Source: Micromonospora alfalfae
GTDB lineage: Bacteria; Actinomycetota; Actinomycetes; Mycobacteriales; Micromonosporaceae
Direction: 5' to 3'
NCBI RefSeq assembly: GCF_022230925.1
Contig: NZ_JAKKFH010000011.1
Coordinates: 124,001-188,000 of the forward strand
DNA: 64,000 nt
Program-made: the position numbers and the translations under genes
The notes under the pieces: generated by a model
What the model was told of the DNA's origin: nothing
The model's database searches: none
The model's input: the letters and a program-made list of their open reading frames with translations, nothing else
Shown here: positions 26,601 through 34,332 of the stretch, piece after piece
How the letters are laid out: every line of letters starts with the position of its first letter
Numbering within the stretch: the stretch's first letter is position 1

Positions 26601-27614
26601 CACGGTGCCGATCGGGTTCGGGTCCCAGTTCTCCCAGCGGTCGGACCGGGTGAGGGTCAGCGGCAGCGACGCGGTGGCCGGGTGCTTGCGGTCCAGGATG
26701 TTCACCACCGCGCGGTTCACAGCGGGCGGCTCCGGGGTGGTGGTGCTGCCGGTGAACAGACGCAGGTCGGCGAGTTGGACCAGCGGTTCACCGCTGTTCG
26801 CTGTGACGTTCAGCCGGTAGCGCGTGAACTCCTGCGGCGCGGCGATGTCGAACCGCCGGGTCTGGTACCGGTCCGGGAAGGTCTGCCCGGTGCGGCGGTC
26901 CAGGTCGGTCCAGCTCTGACCGTCGGTGGAGCCCTGCAGTGTCCAGTCCTTCGGGTCCCGACCGGAGGAGTCGTTGGCCGACGTGAGCGCGTACCCGGTG
27001 ATCTTCTTCGGTGCGCTCAACTCGTACGCCACCCAGGCGGTCGGGGTGCGGACCAGCCACTTCGTGTTGGCGTCGCCGTCGGTCAGCTTCTCCTTCGTCT
27101 CGTTGGGCGGGTTCTCGCCGCTGGCGGTCACCCGGGTCACCGGCTCGGCGACCGGGATGGCGCCGGCTGGGCGGGTGCCGATCAGCCCGGTGAACCAGGT
27201 GGAGTCGACCTGGGCTCGGGCGGCGTCGGCGATGCCGACGAAACCGCCGCCGGCCTTGACGTAGTTCTGGAGCGCCGACTCCTGGTCACGGTTCAGCGCG
27301 GCGCCCGTCGCGGAGAGAAAGACAACGCTGCGGTACGCGGACAGCCCGGCCGCCGTGAAGACGCCCGGGTCCGTGGTGGCCGTGACATCGATGTCATGAA
27401 CGGCACCAAGCTGTTTGATGGTGTCGACCGCGCGAGAAACCGGGTCCTGTTGCTCGGCCACCGGGCCGTGGAACACCAGGACCGCTGTCTGCTGCGGCTG
27501 CGCCGCCTGCGGGGCGGCCGCCGTTCGTGGTGCGGCAGCGGCGGCCGTCGTCGCCGGGAGCAGTGTCGCCAAGGCCGCTACCGCGGCGAGGGTTCGTCGT
27601 AGTTTTCTGGTCAT
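23676..27614 (-). CDS. Giant secreted ThuA / sugar-dehydrogenase propeller / PKD / DUF1080 protein
   Basis: 1312 residues. Signal peptide 1-28. A ThuA (class I GATase-like) domain occupies 43-160 and 300-403, split by an inserted F5/8 discoidin-type domain (about 160-290, DGDANTKWLVRTPTAWVAYE). Residues 415-880 form a glucose/sorbosone-dehydrogenase beta-propeller (GEPHGLTIAPDGTVFYVGK, AGGGMAFDAKGNLYVGSGDN). Next come a PKD domain (about 900-965, HRWEFGDGATSTEADPRHTY), an 85-residue module shared with the next gene, and a C-terminal DUF1080 3-keto-disaccharide hydrolase domain (FDGTAESLRGW ... EFRNIRAREL). ThuA and DUF1080 are linked to 3-keto-sugar metabolism, so extracellular oxidation and cleavage of sugars is likely. 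Starts 23 bp after the copper oxidase gene. Confidence 0.88.
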   Translation of the reverse strand: MTRKLRRTLAAVAALATLLPATTAAAAAPRTAAAPQAAQPQQTAVLVFHGPVAEQQDPVSRAVDTIKQLGAVHDIDVTATTDPGVFTAAGLSAYRSVVFLSATGAALNRDQESALQNYVKAGGGFVGIADAARAQVDSTWFTGLIGTRPAGAIPVAEPVTRVTASGENPPNETKEKLTDGDANTKWLVRTPTAWVAYELSAPKKITGYALTSANDSSGRDPKDWTLQGSTDGQSWTDLDRRTGQTFPDRYQTRRFDIAAPQEFTRYRLNVTANSGEPLVQLADLRLFTGSTTTPEPPAVNRAVVNILDRKHPATASLPLTLTRSDRWENWDPNPIGTVHTLAQVEERHYNPGAAANGAFHPVSWCRDYDGGRSFYTGMGHTEGSYGEEAFRTHLAGALNWTTGRVRGDCQATIASNYKVERLTAANQTGQLDQMGEPHGLTIAPDGTVFYVGKAACPSGPIADWNDPKVGLGCGTIHSWDPRTKQVKLLTTLEVMGNRGSGSELVKNEEGLLGIVPDPKFAENGWLYVYWMPHDSVDRVKRVGQRTVSRFTYDRQAQTIDQATRKDLLQFPVQIHSCCHAGGGMAFDAKGNLYVGSGDNNSSEGSQGYAGNNWTQEYQGISFQDARRTSGNTNDLAGKIIRIHPEADGTYTIPEGNLFPPGTEKTRPEIYVMGVRNIARLQIDPVHQWLTAGWVGPDASSPSPTLGPAKYETATIITSAGNQGWPYCMGNRQPYRDRSNTDATVLTGWYDCDNLKNTSPRNTGLEDIPAARDNMIWYSPDGGGPVFPKRTDGSGLPTYVAADATYTQPYLRGGGQAIMSGPTYHRSLVDTTSGVAWPEHWDGKWFIGDQSNASNRVAVTVDPAGVPQAAPPVYAESLRAIIPGGNGDNRLQSWMDAKFGPDGALYLLDYGGGFFSLHANQKLIRITYTGGAPTPAPAATSVAVQNKPLTIAFTGSRSGGVSHRWEFGDGATSTEADPRHTYATVGTYTAKLTVTYADGQTATVQTTVTVGCAVPDDRSTVWLGDTDTGVPSRTVGQGCTANDLIDDESTWDDHNGFVRHVTAVARALQDDDLLSSREAGTLTRLAAASEIGRDGHTGYEPLFDGTAESLRGWQQAPSGQFGIQPDGSLRSSGGLGMLWHTKELGDFSLKLQFRDIAPGTGRANTGVFIRFPDLRTPLDQRPPDSCGTVGSARTSPAWMAIYCGHEIQIYDGDTGEPQKTGSVYNFDPVPLAQAGVTPKNEWNDYEIRAVGQHYTMIRNGVVINEFDNTPGKQSSRAGDPPTDLRQFLRGFIGLQNHGDNDLAEFRNIRAREL

Positions 27615-27637
27615 GCCCGTCCCCACTTTCGGTTCGG

Positions 27638-28642
27638 TCAGCTTCCGTGCGTGTGGGTGTGGCCCTGGAACCGGTGGATCGCCTCCTCGGCGCCCGGCGG
27701 CATGCTGCCGTCGGCGTTGCGCACCAGGAAGATCCCGGCCATGCCGCCGTCGGAGTGCGTCTGCACGTGGCAGTGGTACATCCACGCGCCCGGTCCGACG
27801 CCCTCCCCGGCCAGCACCTGGAAACCGAACGAGCTGCCGGGATTGAGGTCCTTGTTGTCGACCACCAGGCTCGGGTCGCTCGGCCCCTCCAACATCCCGG
27901 TGCGGTTGTCCGCCCAGCGGTGCGCGTGCAGGTGGAAGGTGTGGAACAGGTTGCCGTGGCCGATGGCGATCCACTCGACGCGCTCGCCCAGGTTCGCCTC
28001 GAACATCGGGGTCGCCGGGGCCATCTTGTTGTTGATCATCATGTCGTGGAACACCGCGGTGAACTGCTTCGACGGCAGGATGTCGCCACGTCGTCTGACG
28101 ATCAGCGCCCCGTACAGTCCCTTCGCGACACCGCCGGTGCCGTGGTCGGTGCCCATCGCGTGATCGTGGTAGTGCCAGTAGCCGGCGCTGCCCGGCATGT
28201 ACCGTCGGCCCGCCGCCGCCACCATCTCGTGCGAGCGCCAGACGTACGTCCGCGTCTCGCCCGGGTTGTTGAACGAGGCGTTGAACGGGCTGCCGTCGGA
28301 TTCGGTGCTGTAGTCCACCCCGTGCGGGTGGATGGAGAGCCGCTGGGTGGTGGTGTTGACCAGGGTGATCTCCAGGGTGTCACCCTCGTACATCTCCAGG
28401 ACCGGGCCCGGAACGGTGGCCTGGCCGGGTGCCAGGCCGTACCCGAACAGGTTGCCGGGCAACTGCTCGGCGTAGATGGTGATCTTCTTGGTGACACCGG
28501 CGGCGGCCCGGGCGGGGCTGCCGCCGAACGCGGTGCCGATGGTCGGGGCGGACGCGCCCAACGCCCCGGCGGCGAGCGCGCCGGTGGCGATCAGCGATCT
28601 GCGGGACAGGTGGCGGTGAGGACCACCAGCGTGATCGTCCAT
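27638..28642 (-). CDS. Two-domain multicopper oxidase (small laccase / nitrite-reductase-like)
   Basis: 334 residues from ATG 28642 (GGAG upstream). Tat signal with RRSLIATGALAAGALG. Two cupredoxin domains carry all copper motifs: IHPHGVD, HYHDHAMG, HTFHLHAHRW and MYHCHVQTHSDGGM (type 1 Cys-His-Met included). Two-domain proteins of this size act as trimers, oxidising phenols or metals with oxygen. It is the first gene of the operon with the sugar-dehydrogenase and blue-copper proteins, so it may be the terminal oxidase for their electrons. The frame extends to 28702, but the Tat motif favours the later start. Confidence 0.9.
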   Translation of the reverse strand: MDDHAGGPHRHLSRRSLIATGALAAGALGASAPTIGTAFGGSPARAAAGVTKKITIYAEQLPGNLFGYGLAPGQATVPGPVLEMYEGDTLEITLVNTTTQRLSIHPHGVDYSTESDGSPFNASFNNPGETRTYVWRSHEMVAAAGRRYMPGSAGYWHYHDHAMGTDHGTGGVAKGLYGALIVRRRGDILPSKQFTAVFHDMMINNKMAPATPMFEANLGERVEWIAIGHGNLFHTFHLHAHRWADNRTGMLEGPSDPSLVVDNKDLNPGSSFGFQVLAGEGVGPGAWMYHCHVQTHSDGGMAGIFLVRNADGSMPPGAEEAIHRFQGHTHTHGS

Positions 28643-28762
28643 GGGTCTCCGTTCCCAACCGGGCGAAGACGCGACGAGGGCAGGGTGCATCGACCCGAGC
28701 ACGGGGGCGGTGGCACGACTGAGGGTGAGGCTCGTCGCGATCTTTGCTCGGAAGACTCAAAG

Positions 28763-28805
28763 CTTTCTATGGATGACAGCAACTTATGTAATCCATCGAT
28801 GAAAG
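28763..28805. promoter_or_regulatory. Candidate operator/promoter of the copper/ThuA operon
   Basis: Imperfect inverted repeat CTTTCTATGGAT (28763-28774) and ATCCATCGATGAAAG (28791-28805) in an unusually A+T-rich stretch 120-160 bp upstream of the oxidase start. The right arm contains the perfect 8-bp palindrome CATCGATG. The shape suits a LacI-type repressor. Confidence 0.5.
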
Positions 28806-28881
28806 TACAGCTCTGATTGCAAAAAGATTACCTTGACATCACGACGTCCGTCGATTGACATAGAGCTGACACACAAGCAGA

Positions 28882-28913
28882 CGCCGGGCTGCCGTCAATG
28901 CGGCAGCCCGGCG
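28882..28913. terminator. Hairpin terminator of the amino-acid ABC operon
   Basis: Perfect 13-bp stem, 28882-28894 with 28901-28913, 6-base loop, 42 bases past the stop of the ATPase gene. Confidence 0.8.
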
Positions 28914-28954
28914 GGCAGACGTGCGGAAGCTGTGGTCAGAGATCGTGGCCGTGG

Positions 28955-29770
28955 TCAGCCGGCCGACTGCGGGCCCGTCCGGTCGGGCCCACCGAGCTGC
29001 GCGACATGGGTCGGGTCGAGGACCCGGGAGAGGAACGCGCGGGTCCGTTCGTGCTTCGGCGCGCCCAGCACCTCCTGCGGCGGCCCCTGCTCGACCACCA
29101 CGCCACCGTCCATGAAGACGACCCGGTCGGCAACGTCGCGGGCGAACGCCATCTCGTGGGTGACCACCATCATCGTCATGCCGTCCTCGGCCAGCTTGCG
29201 CATGACGGTGAGCACGTCGCCGACGAGTTCCGGGTCGAGCGCGGAGGTCGGCTCGTCGAAGAGCATCAGCTTCGGCTCCATCGACAACGACCGGGCGATC
29301 GCCGCCCGCTGCTGCTGCCCGCCGGAGAGCTGCGCCGGGAAGGCGTCGGCCTTGTCGGTCAGCCCGACGCGCTCCAGGTTGTCCCGGGCGACCCTCTCGG
29401 CCTCGACCCGACCTCGCCGGAGCACCCGGCGCTGGGCGATGGTGAGGTTGTTCAGAACGGTCAGGTGCGGAAACAGGTTGAACGACTGGAACACCATGCC
29501 GATGCCGCGGCGGACCGCGTCGATCTCGACGTCCGGGTCGGTCATCTCGACCCCGTTCACCCAGATCTTGCCGGCGGTCGGCTCCTCCAGCAGGTCGACG
29601 CAGCGCAGCAGTGTCGACTTGCCGGAGCCGGACGGCCCGATGACGCAGACCACCTCGCCCTGGCCGACCTCGAAGTCGATGCCCTTGAGCACCTTGAGCG
29701 GCCCGAAGGACTTGTGCAGGTCGCGGATCTCCACGGCGGGGCGGGAGGAGACGGTCGTCATCGGGGTCAC
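28955..29770 (-). CDS. Polar amino-acid ABC transporter ATPase (GlnQ type)
   Basis: 271 residues. Walker [11 protein letters not shown]-loop [12 protein letters not shown], signature LSGGQQQR, Walker [14 protein letters not shown] and the H-loop VTHEM are all present and match the GlnQ/HisP group. It powers uptake of an amino acid with the two upstream genes. GTG 29770 overlaps the permease stop (GTGA); ATG 29761 is an alternative start. A short Pro/Gly-rich tail extends beyond the usual C-terminus. Confidence 0.93.
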   Translation of the reverse strand: MTPMTTVSSRPAVEIRDLHKSFGPLKVLKGIDFEVGQGEVVCVIGPSGSGKSTLLRCVDLLEEPTAGKIWVNGVEMTDPDVEIDAVRRGIGMVFQSFNLFPHLTVLNNLTIAQRRVLRRGRVEAERVARDNLERVGLTDKADAFPAQLSGGQQQRAAIARSLSMEPKLMLFDEPTSALDPELVGDVLTVMRKLAEDGMTMMVVTHEMAFARDVADRVVFMDGGVVVEQGPPQEVLGAPKHERTRAFLSRVLDPTHVAQLGGPDRTGPQSAG

Positions 29771-30561
29771 CGAGCCTTGGCGTAGCGGAGTTCGAGGCGT
29801 CGTACCACCTGCGACAGCGGCAGGGTGATCACCAGGTAGGCGAGGCCGGCCACCAGCAGCGGGGTCGCGTTCACCCGGTCGTTGAGCATGTCCCGACCGA
29901 ACTTGGTGATCTCGATCGTCTGTGCCGTCACCCCGAGCACGTAGGCCAGCGACGAGTCCTTCGTGAGCAGGATCAGCTCGTTCGTCAGCGGCGGGATCAC
30001 GATCCGGAACGCCTGCGGGATGACGATCGTGCGCATGGCCGTGAAGTGGGACATGCCGAGGGTTCGCGCCGCCTCCATCTGCCCCTTCGGCACGGCCTGG
30101 ATGCCGGCCCGGATCGTCTCCGCCATGTACGCGGCGGCGGTCAACCCGAGGCCGATCGCGATCGAACCGAACACCCCGCCCGGAATCTCGCGCTCCGGGA
30201 AGGCGATCGGGATGCCGTACCCGACGAGGAAGAGCACCAGCAGCGCGGGCAGACCCCGGAACAGCTCGATGTACGCCGTCGCCACCCAGCGGTACGGCGC
30301 CACCCGGGACAGGCGCATCAGCGCCAGGACCGTGCCGAACACGAGGCCGAAGGCGAACGCGCCGAGCGTGTAGAGGATGGTGTTGCGCAGCGCGACGGTG
30401 ATGATCGTCGGGAACATCGACTTGATGATGTCGACGCGGAAGAACGCGTCGGCCAGCCGGTCCCAGTCCGCGGCGACGAGCACCGTGGCGATGATGGCGA
30501 TGAAGACCAGGTACTGGAGCCCGAGGGACAGCCGCTCCCGCTGGCGGCGTCGCAGCTTCAC
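29767..30561 (-). CDS. Polar amino-acid ABC transporter permease (HisM/GlnP type)
   Basis: 264 residues with about five transmembrane segments. The cytoplasmic EAA loop is clear: [20 protein letters not shown] followed by [11 protein letters not shown], which docks onto the ATPase. Only one permease gene is present, so it should work as a homodimer. Lies between the binding-protein and ATPase genes, overlapping the latter by 4 bases. Confidence 0.93.
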   Translation of the reverse strand: MKLRRRQRERLSLGLQYLVFIAIIATVLVAADWDRLADAFFRVDIIKSMFPTIITVALRNTILYTLGAFAFGLVFGTVLALMRLSRVAPYRWVATAYIELFRGLPALLVLFLVGYGIPIAFPEREIPGGVFGSIAIGLGLTAAAYMAETIRAGIQAVPKGQMEAARTLGMSHFTAMRTIVIPQAFRIVIPPLTNELILLTKDSSLAYVLGVTAQTIEITKFGRDMLNDRVNATPLLVAGLAYLVITLPLSQVVRRLELRYAKAR

Positions 30562-30638
30562 GTTCGCTCGTTGCCTTCCCGGAGGTTACCGACGTCGGAG
30601 GGCGCGCGGGACGCGCGCCCTCCGGTACTGCGCGGCGC

Positions 30639-31457
30639 TCAGACGCTCGGCCGCTTACCGATCCACTTCTCGTAGATCGTGTTGTACGTGCCGTCCTGCT
30701 TGGCCTTGGCCAACACCTCGTTGATCTTCTTGAGCAACTCCGGGTTGGTGTCCTTCTTCACGGGGAAGCCGTACTGCTCGCCGGTGTCGAACTCGGCGGC
30801 GACCTCGAACCCGCCCGGGTTCTTCTTCAGGTACTCGGTCCAGACCGGCAGGTCGTTGATGGCGGCCTCGACCTGGCCGTTGGAGACGGCCTGCTGGAGG
30901 GCGGCGAGGTCCTCGAACTCGACGAGCTTCAGGCCCTTCTCCGCCTCGAACTTCTTGGCGTAGTCACGACCCGTGGTGGCCGCCTGGACACCGAGCTTCC
31001 TGCCCTTGAGGTCGTCGAGCGACTTGTACGTCTTGCCGGTCTTCACCAACATCGCCTGGGTGGCGTCGAAGTACGGATCCGAGAAGTCGACCACCTTCCG
31101 CCGCTCCTCGGTGATGGTCATGCCGGCGGCGGCCGCGTCGCACTTGCCGGTGTTGAGGTCCTGGCCGGACTTGATCCCCTCGAACGGGGTGTCGATGATC
31201 GTCTGCTCGACGCCGAGCTCCTTGGCGACCAGGTCCATGATCTCGACGTCGAAGCCGGTCACCGTGCCGCTGGCGTCCTTGGACTGGAACGGCGGGTACG
31301 GCAGGTGGGTGCAGACCGTCAGCTTGCCCGCCGCCACCAGCTTGACGCCGCTCGCCTGGACCTCACTGTCGTCCTTCTTCGCACAACCCGCGGTCAACGC
31401 GAGGGCGGTGACGGCCACGACGAGGCCGGCCTGACGGACGGCGCTTGGGAACCTCAC
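30639..31457 (-). CDS. Amino-acid ABC transporter substrate-binding lipoprotein
   Basis: 272 residues from GTG 31457, with a GGAGGGA ribosome site. Lipobox LTAGC (Cys about 25) anchors it outside. The SBP_bac_3 fold is shown by [20 protein letters not shown] near the N-terminus, [19 protein letters not shown] and the hinge [11 protein letters not shown]. Family members bind glutamine, glutamate, cystine or arginine; which one cannot be told. First gene of the importer operon. Confidence 0.92.
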   Translation of the reverse strand: MRFPSAVRQAGLVVAVTALALTAGCAKKDDSEVQASGVKLVAAGKLTVCTHLPYPPFQSKDASGTVTGFDVEIMDLVAKELGVEQTIIDTPFEGIKSGQDLNTGKCDAAAAGMTITEERRKVVDFSDPYFDATQAMLVKTGKTYKSLDDLKGRKLGVQAATTGRDYAKKFEAEKGLKLVEFEDLAALQQAVSNGQVEAAINDLPVWTEYLKKNPGGFEVAAEFDTGEQYGFPVKKDTNPELLKKINEVLAKAKQDGTYNTIYEKWIGKRPSV

Positions 31458-31633
31458 GGCTGTGTCCCTCCGATTCGGCTTCCATTGCACAGAAAGCCAA
31501 TCTGGTTCATAGACTTTGCGATAAGCGACCGTACCCGATCCGGCGCATCGCCCCCAGATCACATCGTGACCGCTCGGCCGCCCCGTCCCGGTCGCCTCCG
31601 CCGGCAAACCCGACACTTGCCCCGCAACGTGCC

Positions 31634-32311
31634 TCAGCCACCGGTTCCCTCGGCCGCCCCGTCCGGGGTGAGGGCCCCCTCGTGGGGGTCTGTGTCCAGG
31701 AACACATGCTGGTGGCCCTTGCCGGAGTCGACGCTGATCTGGTCGAGCTGGGTAGCCGCGACCGACCAGATCGTCGCGGCCTCGGCCGCCTGCCGCGCGC
31801 TGACGTCCAGCACTGCCGCACGTTGCGCCGCCGGAACGCCGGCCGCCAGCGCGTAGGCGTCGACGGCCAGCGACGCCTGCTGGACCGCTCCGCGCAACCC
31901 TCCGCGCGCCACGTTGGTGGCGGTGGCCCCCGACGGCGGGTCGGCGAACGGCTCGGCCGCCTGGCGCATGACCTCCTGCCACTGGCGCGCCTTCGCCGGA
32001 TCCGGCGCACGTCCGCCGGTCGTCTCCGTCTTGATGCCCGCCAGGACCGGGGCGACCTGGTCGCGGACCCGTCGAGCCGTATCGATCAGCTCCACGATCT
32101 GCTGGGCGTCCCGCTTCGCCTCGTCCTGTTTGATGCTCGCGATGGTCGCCTCGGTGGCGTCCGGACGGCCCACCTGGTAGCCGATCAACCCACCGAGGAG
32201 CGCGGTGACCAGTGCGACCACGCCCGCGACGGCCGCGAAGCGCACTGTGCGCTGGCGGCGCACGTCGGCCTTGTCCAACTGGTAGGAGGGTCGGCCGGTG
32301 CGGCGCGCCAT
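31634..32311 (-). CDS. Hypothetical membrane-anchored protein
   Basis: 225 residues. A basic N-terminus, one transmembrane helix (about 24-48, FAAVAGVVALVTALLGGLIGY) and a mostly helical external region rich in Ala, Gln and Asp. No enzymatic motif or known family. It stands alone between the ABC importer and the sulfotransferase locus, so its role is open. Confidence 0.72.
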   Translation of the reverse strand: MARRTGRPSYQLDKADVRRQRTVRFAAVAGVVALVTALLGGLIGYQVGRPDATEATIASIKQDEAKRDAQQIVELIDTARRVRDQVAPVLAGIKTETTGGRAPDPAKARQWQEVMRQAAEPFADPPSGATATNVARGGLRGAVQQASLAVDAYALAAGVPAAQRAAVLDVSARQAAEAATIWSVAATQLDQISVDSGKGHQHVFLDTDPHEGALTPDGAAEGTGG

Positions 32312-32397
32312 CGCATCTCCTCACATCGATGGTGTGGGGCCAAAGATTAGCCGCCCCCGTGTCGTCCGTCGATAGCGAGGGCTTTGACACACGCCCG

Positions 32398-33309
32398 CTA
32401 GACGGGGTAGCCCCACTCGGCCAACGACTTCTCCAGCACCCGTTCGATCGCGGCGAGCTGCGCCGGGCTGAGTTCGTCCCGGTACGCCTCCGCCCGGCCC
32501 AGTGTGAAGTCGTACCGGGAGAAGCCCTTCTCGAAGGCGCTCGACCAGCTCAGGCCGAGGAAGTCGAGCATCCGGCCGACCTGCTCGCGCGGCTGCTCGA
32601 CCAGGTCCTCGTAGCGCACGTCCAGCCACTGGTCGGCCGGGTGCCGCAGCCGGGCCTGCGCGAAGGCGTCCATCAGCATCTTCCAGCCCAGCGCGGCGAG
32701 CACCTGGAAGGAGCGACCGGACTCGACCCACTCCTCCCGCAGGTCGGACGGGAGCGGGCCATAGATCCAGTTGTCCGGCCCGCGCCAGCCATCCCACCAG
32801 CCCATCTGGAGCCACGAATTGGCCACCGCCCGGCCGTCGCGCACCACGTTGACCACCCGCAGCTCCGGGTACGCGGCGTGCAGCAGGCCGGTCCGTGGCC
32901 ACCCGGTGACGTGCTGCACCAACTGCTGACAGCGCTGCCGTGCGATCCGCTCGTCGAAGAAGGCCCGCAGCCGCCGAGCCACGAACGGGGTCAGGTCCTC
33001 GGCGACCAGGTCCCGACACGGTCGGGAGAAGCCGGCCAGCACCTGCCGGTCGAGCAGGTGGTACGCCTCCGACGGCGCCACCCGGAGCCGGCCCCGTTCC
33101 AGCAACCGTCGACTGTGCCGCAGCGAGGTCATCCCCGCCGGGCGCGGCGTCGAACGCCGGTAGAGCGCGCCGTTGAACCTCCCCTTCGGGTTGAGTCGGG
33201 CCAGTTTGTCGTCCAGACCGGAGACGAAGCCGACAGCGGGATGCCGGGAGAGCAACTCCTGGACCAGTGTCGAACCGCAGCGACCAGTGCCCACCACCAG
33301 TGAGAGCAT
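32398..33309 (-). CDS. Sulfotransferase 1
   Basis: 303 residues. VVGTGRCGSTLVQELLSRHP is the PAPS 5'-phosphosulfate-binding loop near the N-terminus, and VRDGRAVANSW holds the 3'-phosphate-binding Arg/Ser. Cytosolic type, with no signal or membrane helix. It transfers sulfate from PAPS to an acceptor, here probably a sugar. It follows the second sulfotransferase by 3 bp on the same strand and ends the operon that begins with the glycosyltransferase. Confidence 0.9.
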   Translation of the reverse strand: MLSLVVGTGRCGSTLVQELLSRHPAVGFVSGLDDKLARLNPKGRFNGALYRRSTPRPAGMTSLRHSRRLLERGRLRVAPSEAYHLLDRQVLAGFSRPCRDLVAEDLTPFVARRLRAFFDERIARQRCQQLVQHVTGWPRTGLLHAAYPELRVVNVVRDGRAVANSWLQMGWWDGWRGPDNWIYGPLPSDLREEWVESGRSFQVLAALGWKMLMDAFAQARLRHPADQWLDVRYEDLVEQPREQVGRMLDFLGLSWSSAFEKGFSRYDFTLGRAEAYRDELSPAQLAAIERVLEKSLAEWGYPV

Positions 33310-33312
33310 CGT

Positions 33313-34332
33313 TCAGCCTTCCTGCCGGGTGGCGGGTGACGAGGAGACGGCCGGGTCCGCGGCGAGGCGGGCGGCGGGAGAGGTGGCCGCCGGGCGGCGC
33401 AGCGGGTAGCCGAACCGGGACAGGGCCACAGCGGTCAGCCCGGTCACCACGACGTAGGCGCGGGTGGGCAGCCCGGTCAGCCACTCGGTGTCGGCGACCA
33501 CGTCGACCAGCCCGGTGCGGTGCCGCGACGGATTGCCGGCCACCGAGTGGGTGGGGGCGAGCCGTACCGTGGCCGGTGTCGGAAACGGAAGCTCGTCGGG
33601 GGTCGCGCCGACGAAGCCGGCGATCCGGGCGGTGGCGCCAGCCGGGTCGGTGACGAAGTCCTCGTACCGCACCCGCAGGTAGCGGCCCGACGCGCGACGG
33701 CGGTCGCCCCACAGTCGTACTGTCGCGGTGTTCCAGACCAGCCAGAGCAGCGCGGCCTTGCCGACGGGTGGCCGGCTCATCAGCTCATCGTCGGCGCGCC
33801 CGTCCAGCGGGCGTCGGCGACGCCAGGAGTACGCGGTGGCGCGCGGGTCGCGCACCACGTGCAGGACGTACAGGTCGATGCCGGGCAGGCTGCCGAGCAG
33901 AGCACCGTACGGCGGCAGCTTGGACGAGTCGACGATGACACCGTCCGACCGACCGGCCAGGGCGTGCTCGGCGATCGAGGCGTAGAGCCGGGCCAGTTGC
34001 GTGTCGTCGGGGTGGCCCGCGACCGGCGGCTGCCCCCGACGCTGGCGGCGCAGCAGTGCGGGCAGTCCGCGCAGCCGCAGCCGCTGGGCCAACCGGACGG
34101 CGATCCCGGCCGGGTCGGCGTCGGTCAGGTCGGCGCGCACCCGCGCCCAGAGCGGGCAGTCGGCGACCGGGGCACCGCAGCCGCAGGGTCGGTTTTCCAG
34201 GATGCCGCGCCGCCACAGGTACCGCAGCTCGCCCGCCGCGAAGAAGCCCGGCAACTGTCCCAGGACCGTGGTGACCAGCGTGCTGCCACTGCGACCGCTG
34301 CCGGCGAGGTAGAGCACCCGTACCGGGCTCAC
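33313..34332 (-). CDS. Sulfotransferase 2
   Basis: 339 residues from GTG 34332, overlapping the glycosyltransferase stop (GTGA). YLAGSGRSGSTLVTTVL is the PAPS loop, VVRDPRATAYSW the 3'-phosphate motif. A CGCGAPVADCPLW segment (about 50) adds a Cys cluster often found in this sulfotransferase group. A weakly hydrophobic C-terminus (AYVVVTGLTAVALSRFGYPL) may touch the membrane. Confidence 0.9.
   Translation of the reverse strand: MSPVRVLYLAGSGRSGSTLVTTVLGQLPGFFAAGELRYLWRRGILENRPCGCGAPVADCPLWARVRADLTDADPAGIAVRLAQRLRLRGLPALLRRQRRGQPPVAGHPDDTQLARLYASIAEHALAGRSDGVIVDSSKLPPYGALLGSLPGIDLYVLHVVRDPRATAYSWRRRRPLDGRADDELMSRPPVGKAALLWLVWNTATVRLWGDRRRASGRYLRVRYEDFVTDPAGATARIAGFVGATPDELPFPTPATVRLAPTHSVAGNPSRHRTGLVDVVADTEWLTGLPTRAYVVVTGLTAVALSRFGYPLRRPAATSPAARLAADPAVSSSPATRQEG

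Noticed and set aside
23727..27602. A 1291-codon open frame on the plus strand
   Set aside because: It is antisense to the ThuA/sugar-dehydrogenase gene, whose domains are unmistakable. Long antisense frames are normal at this G+C content.
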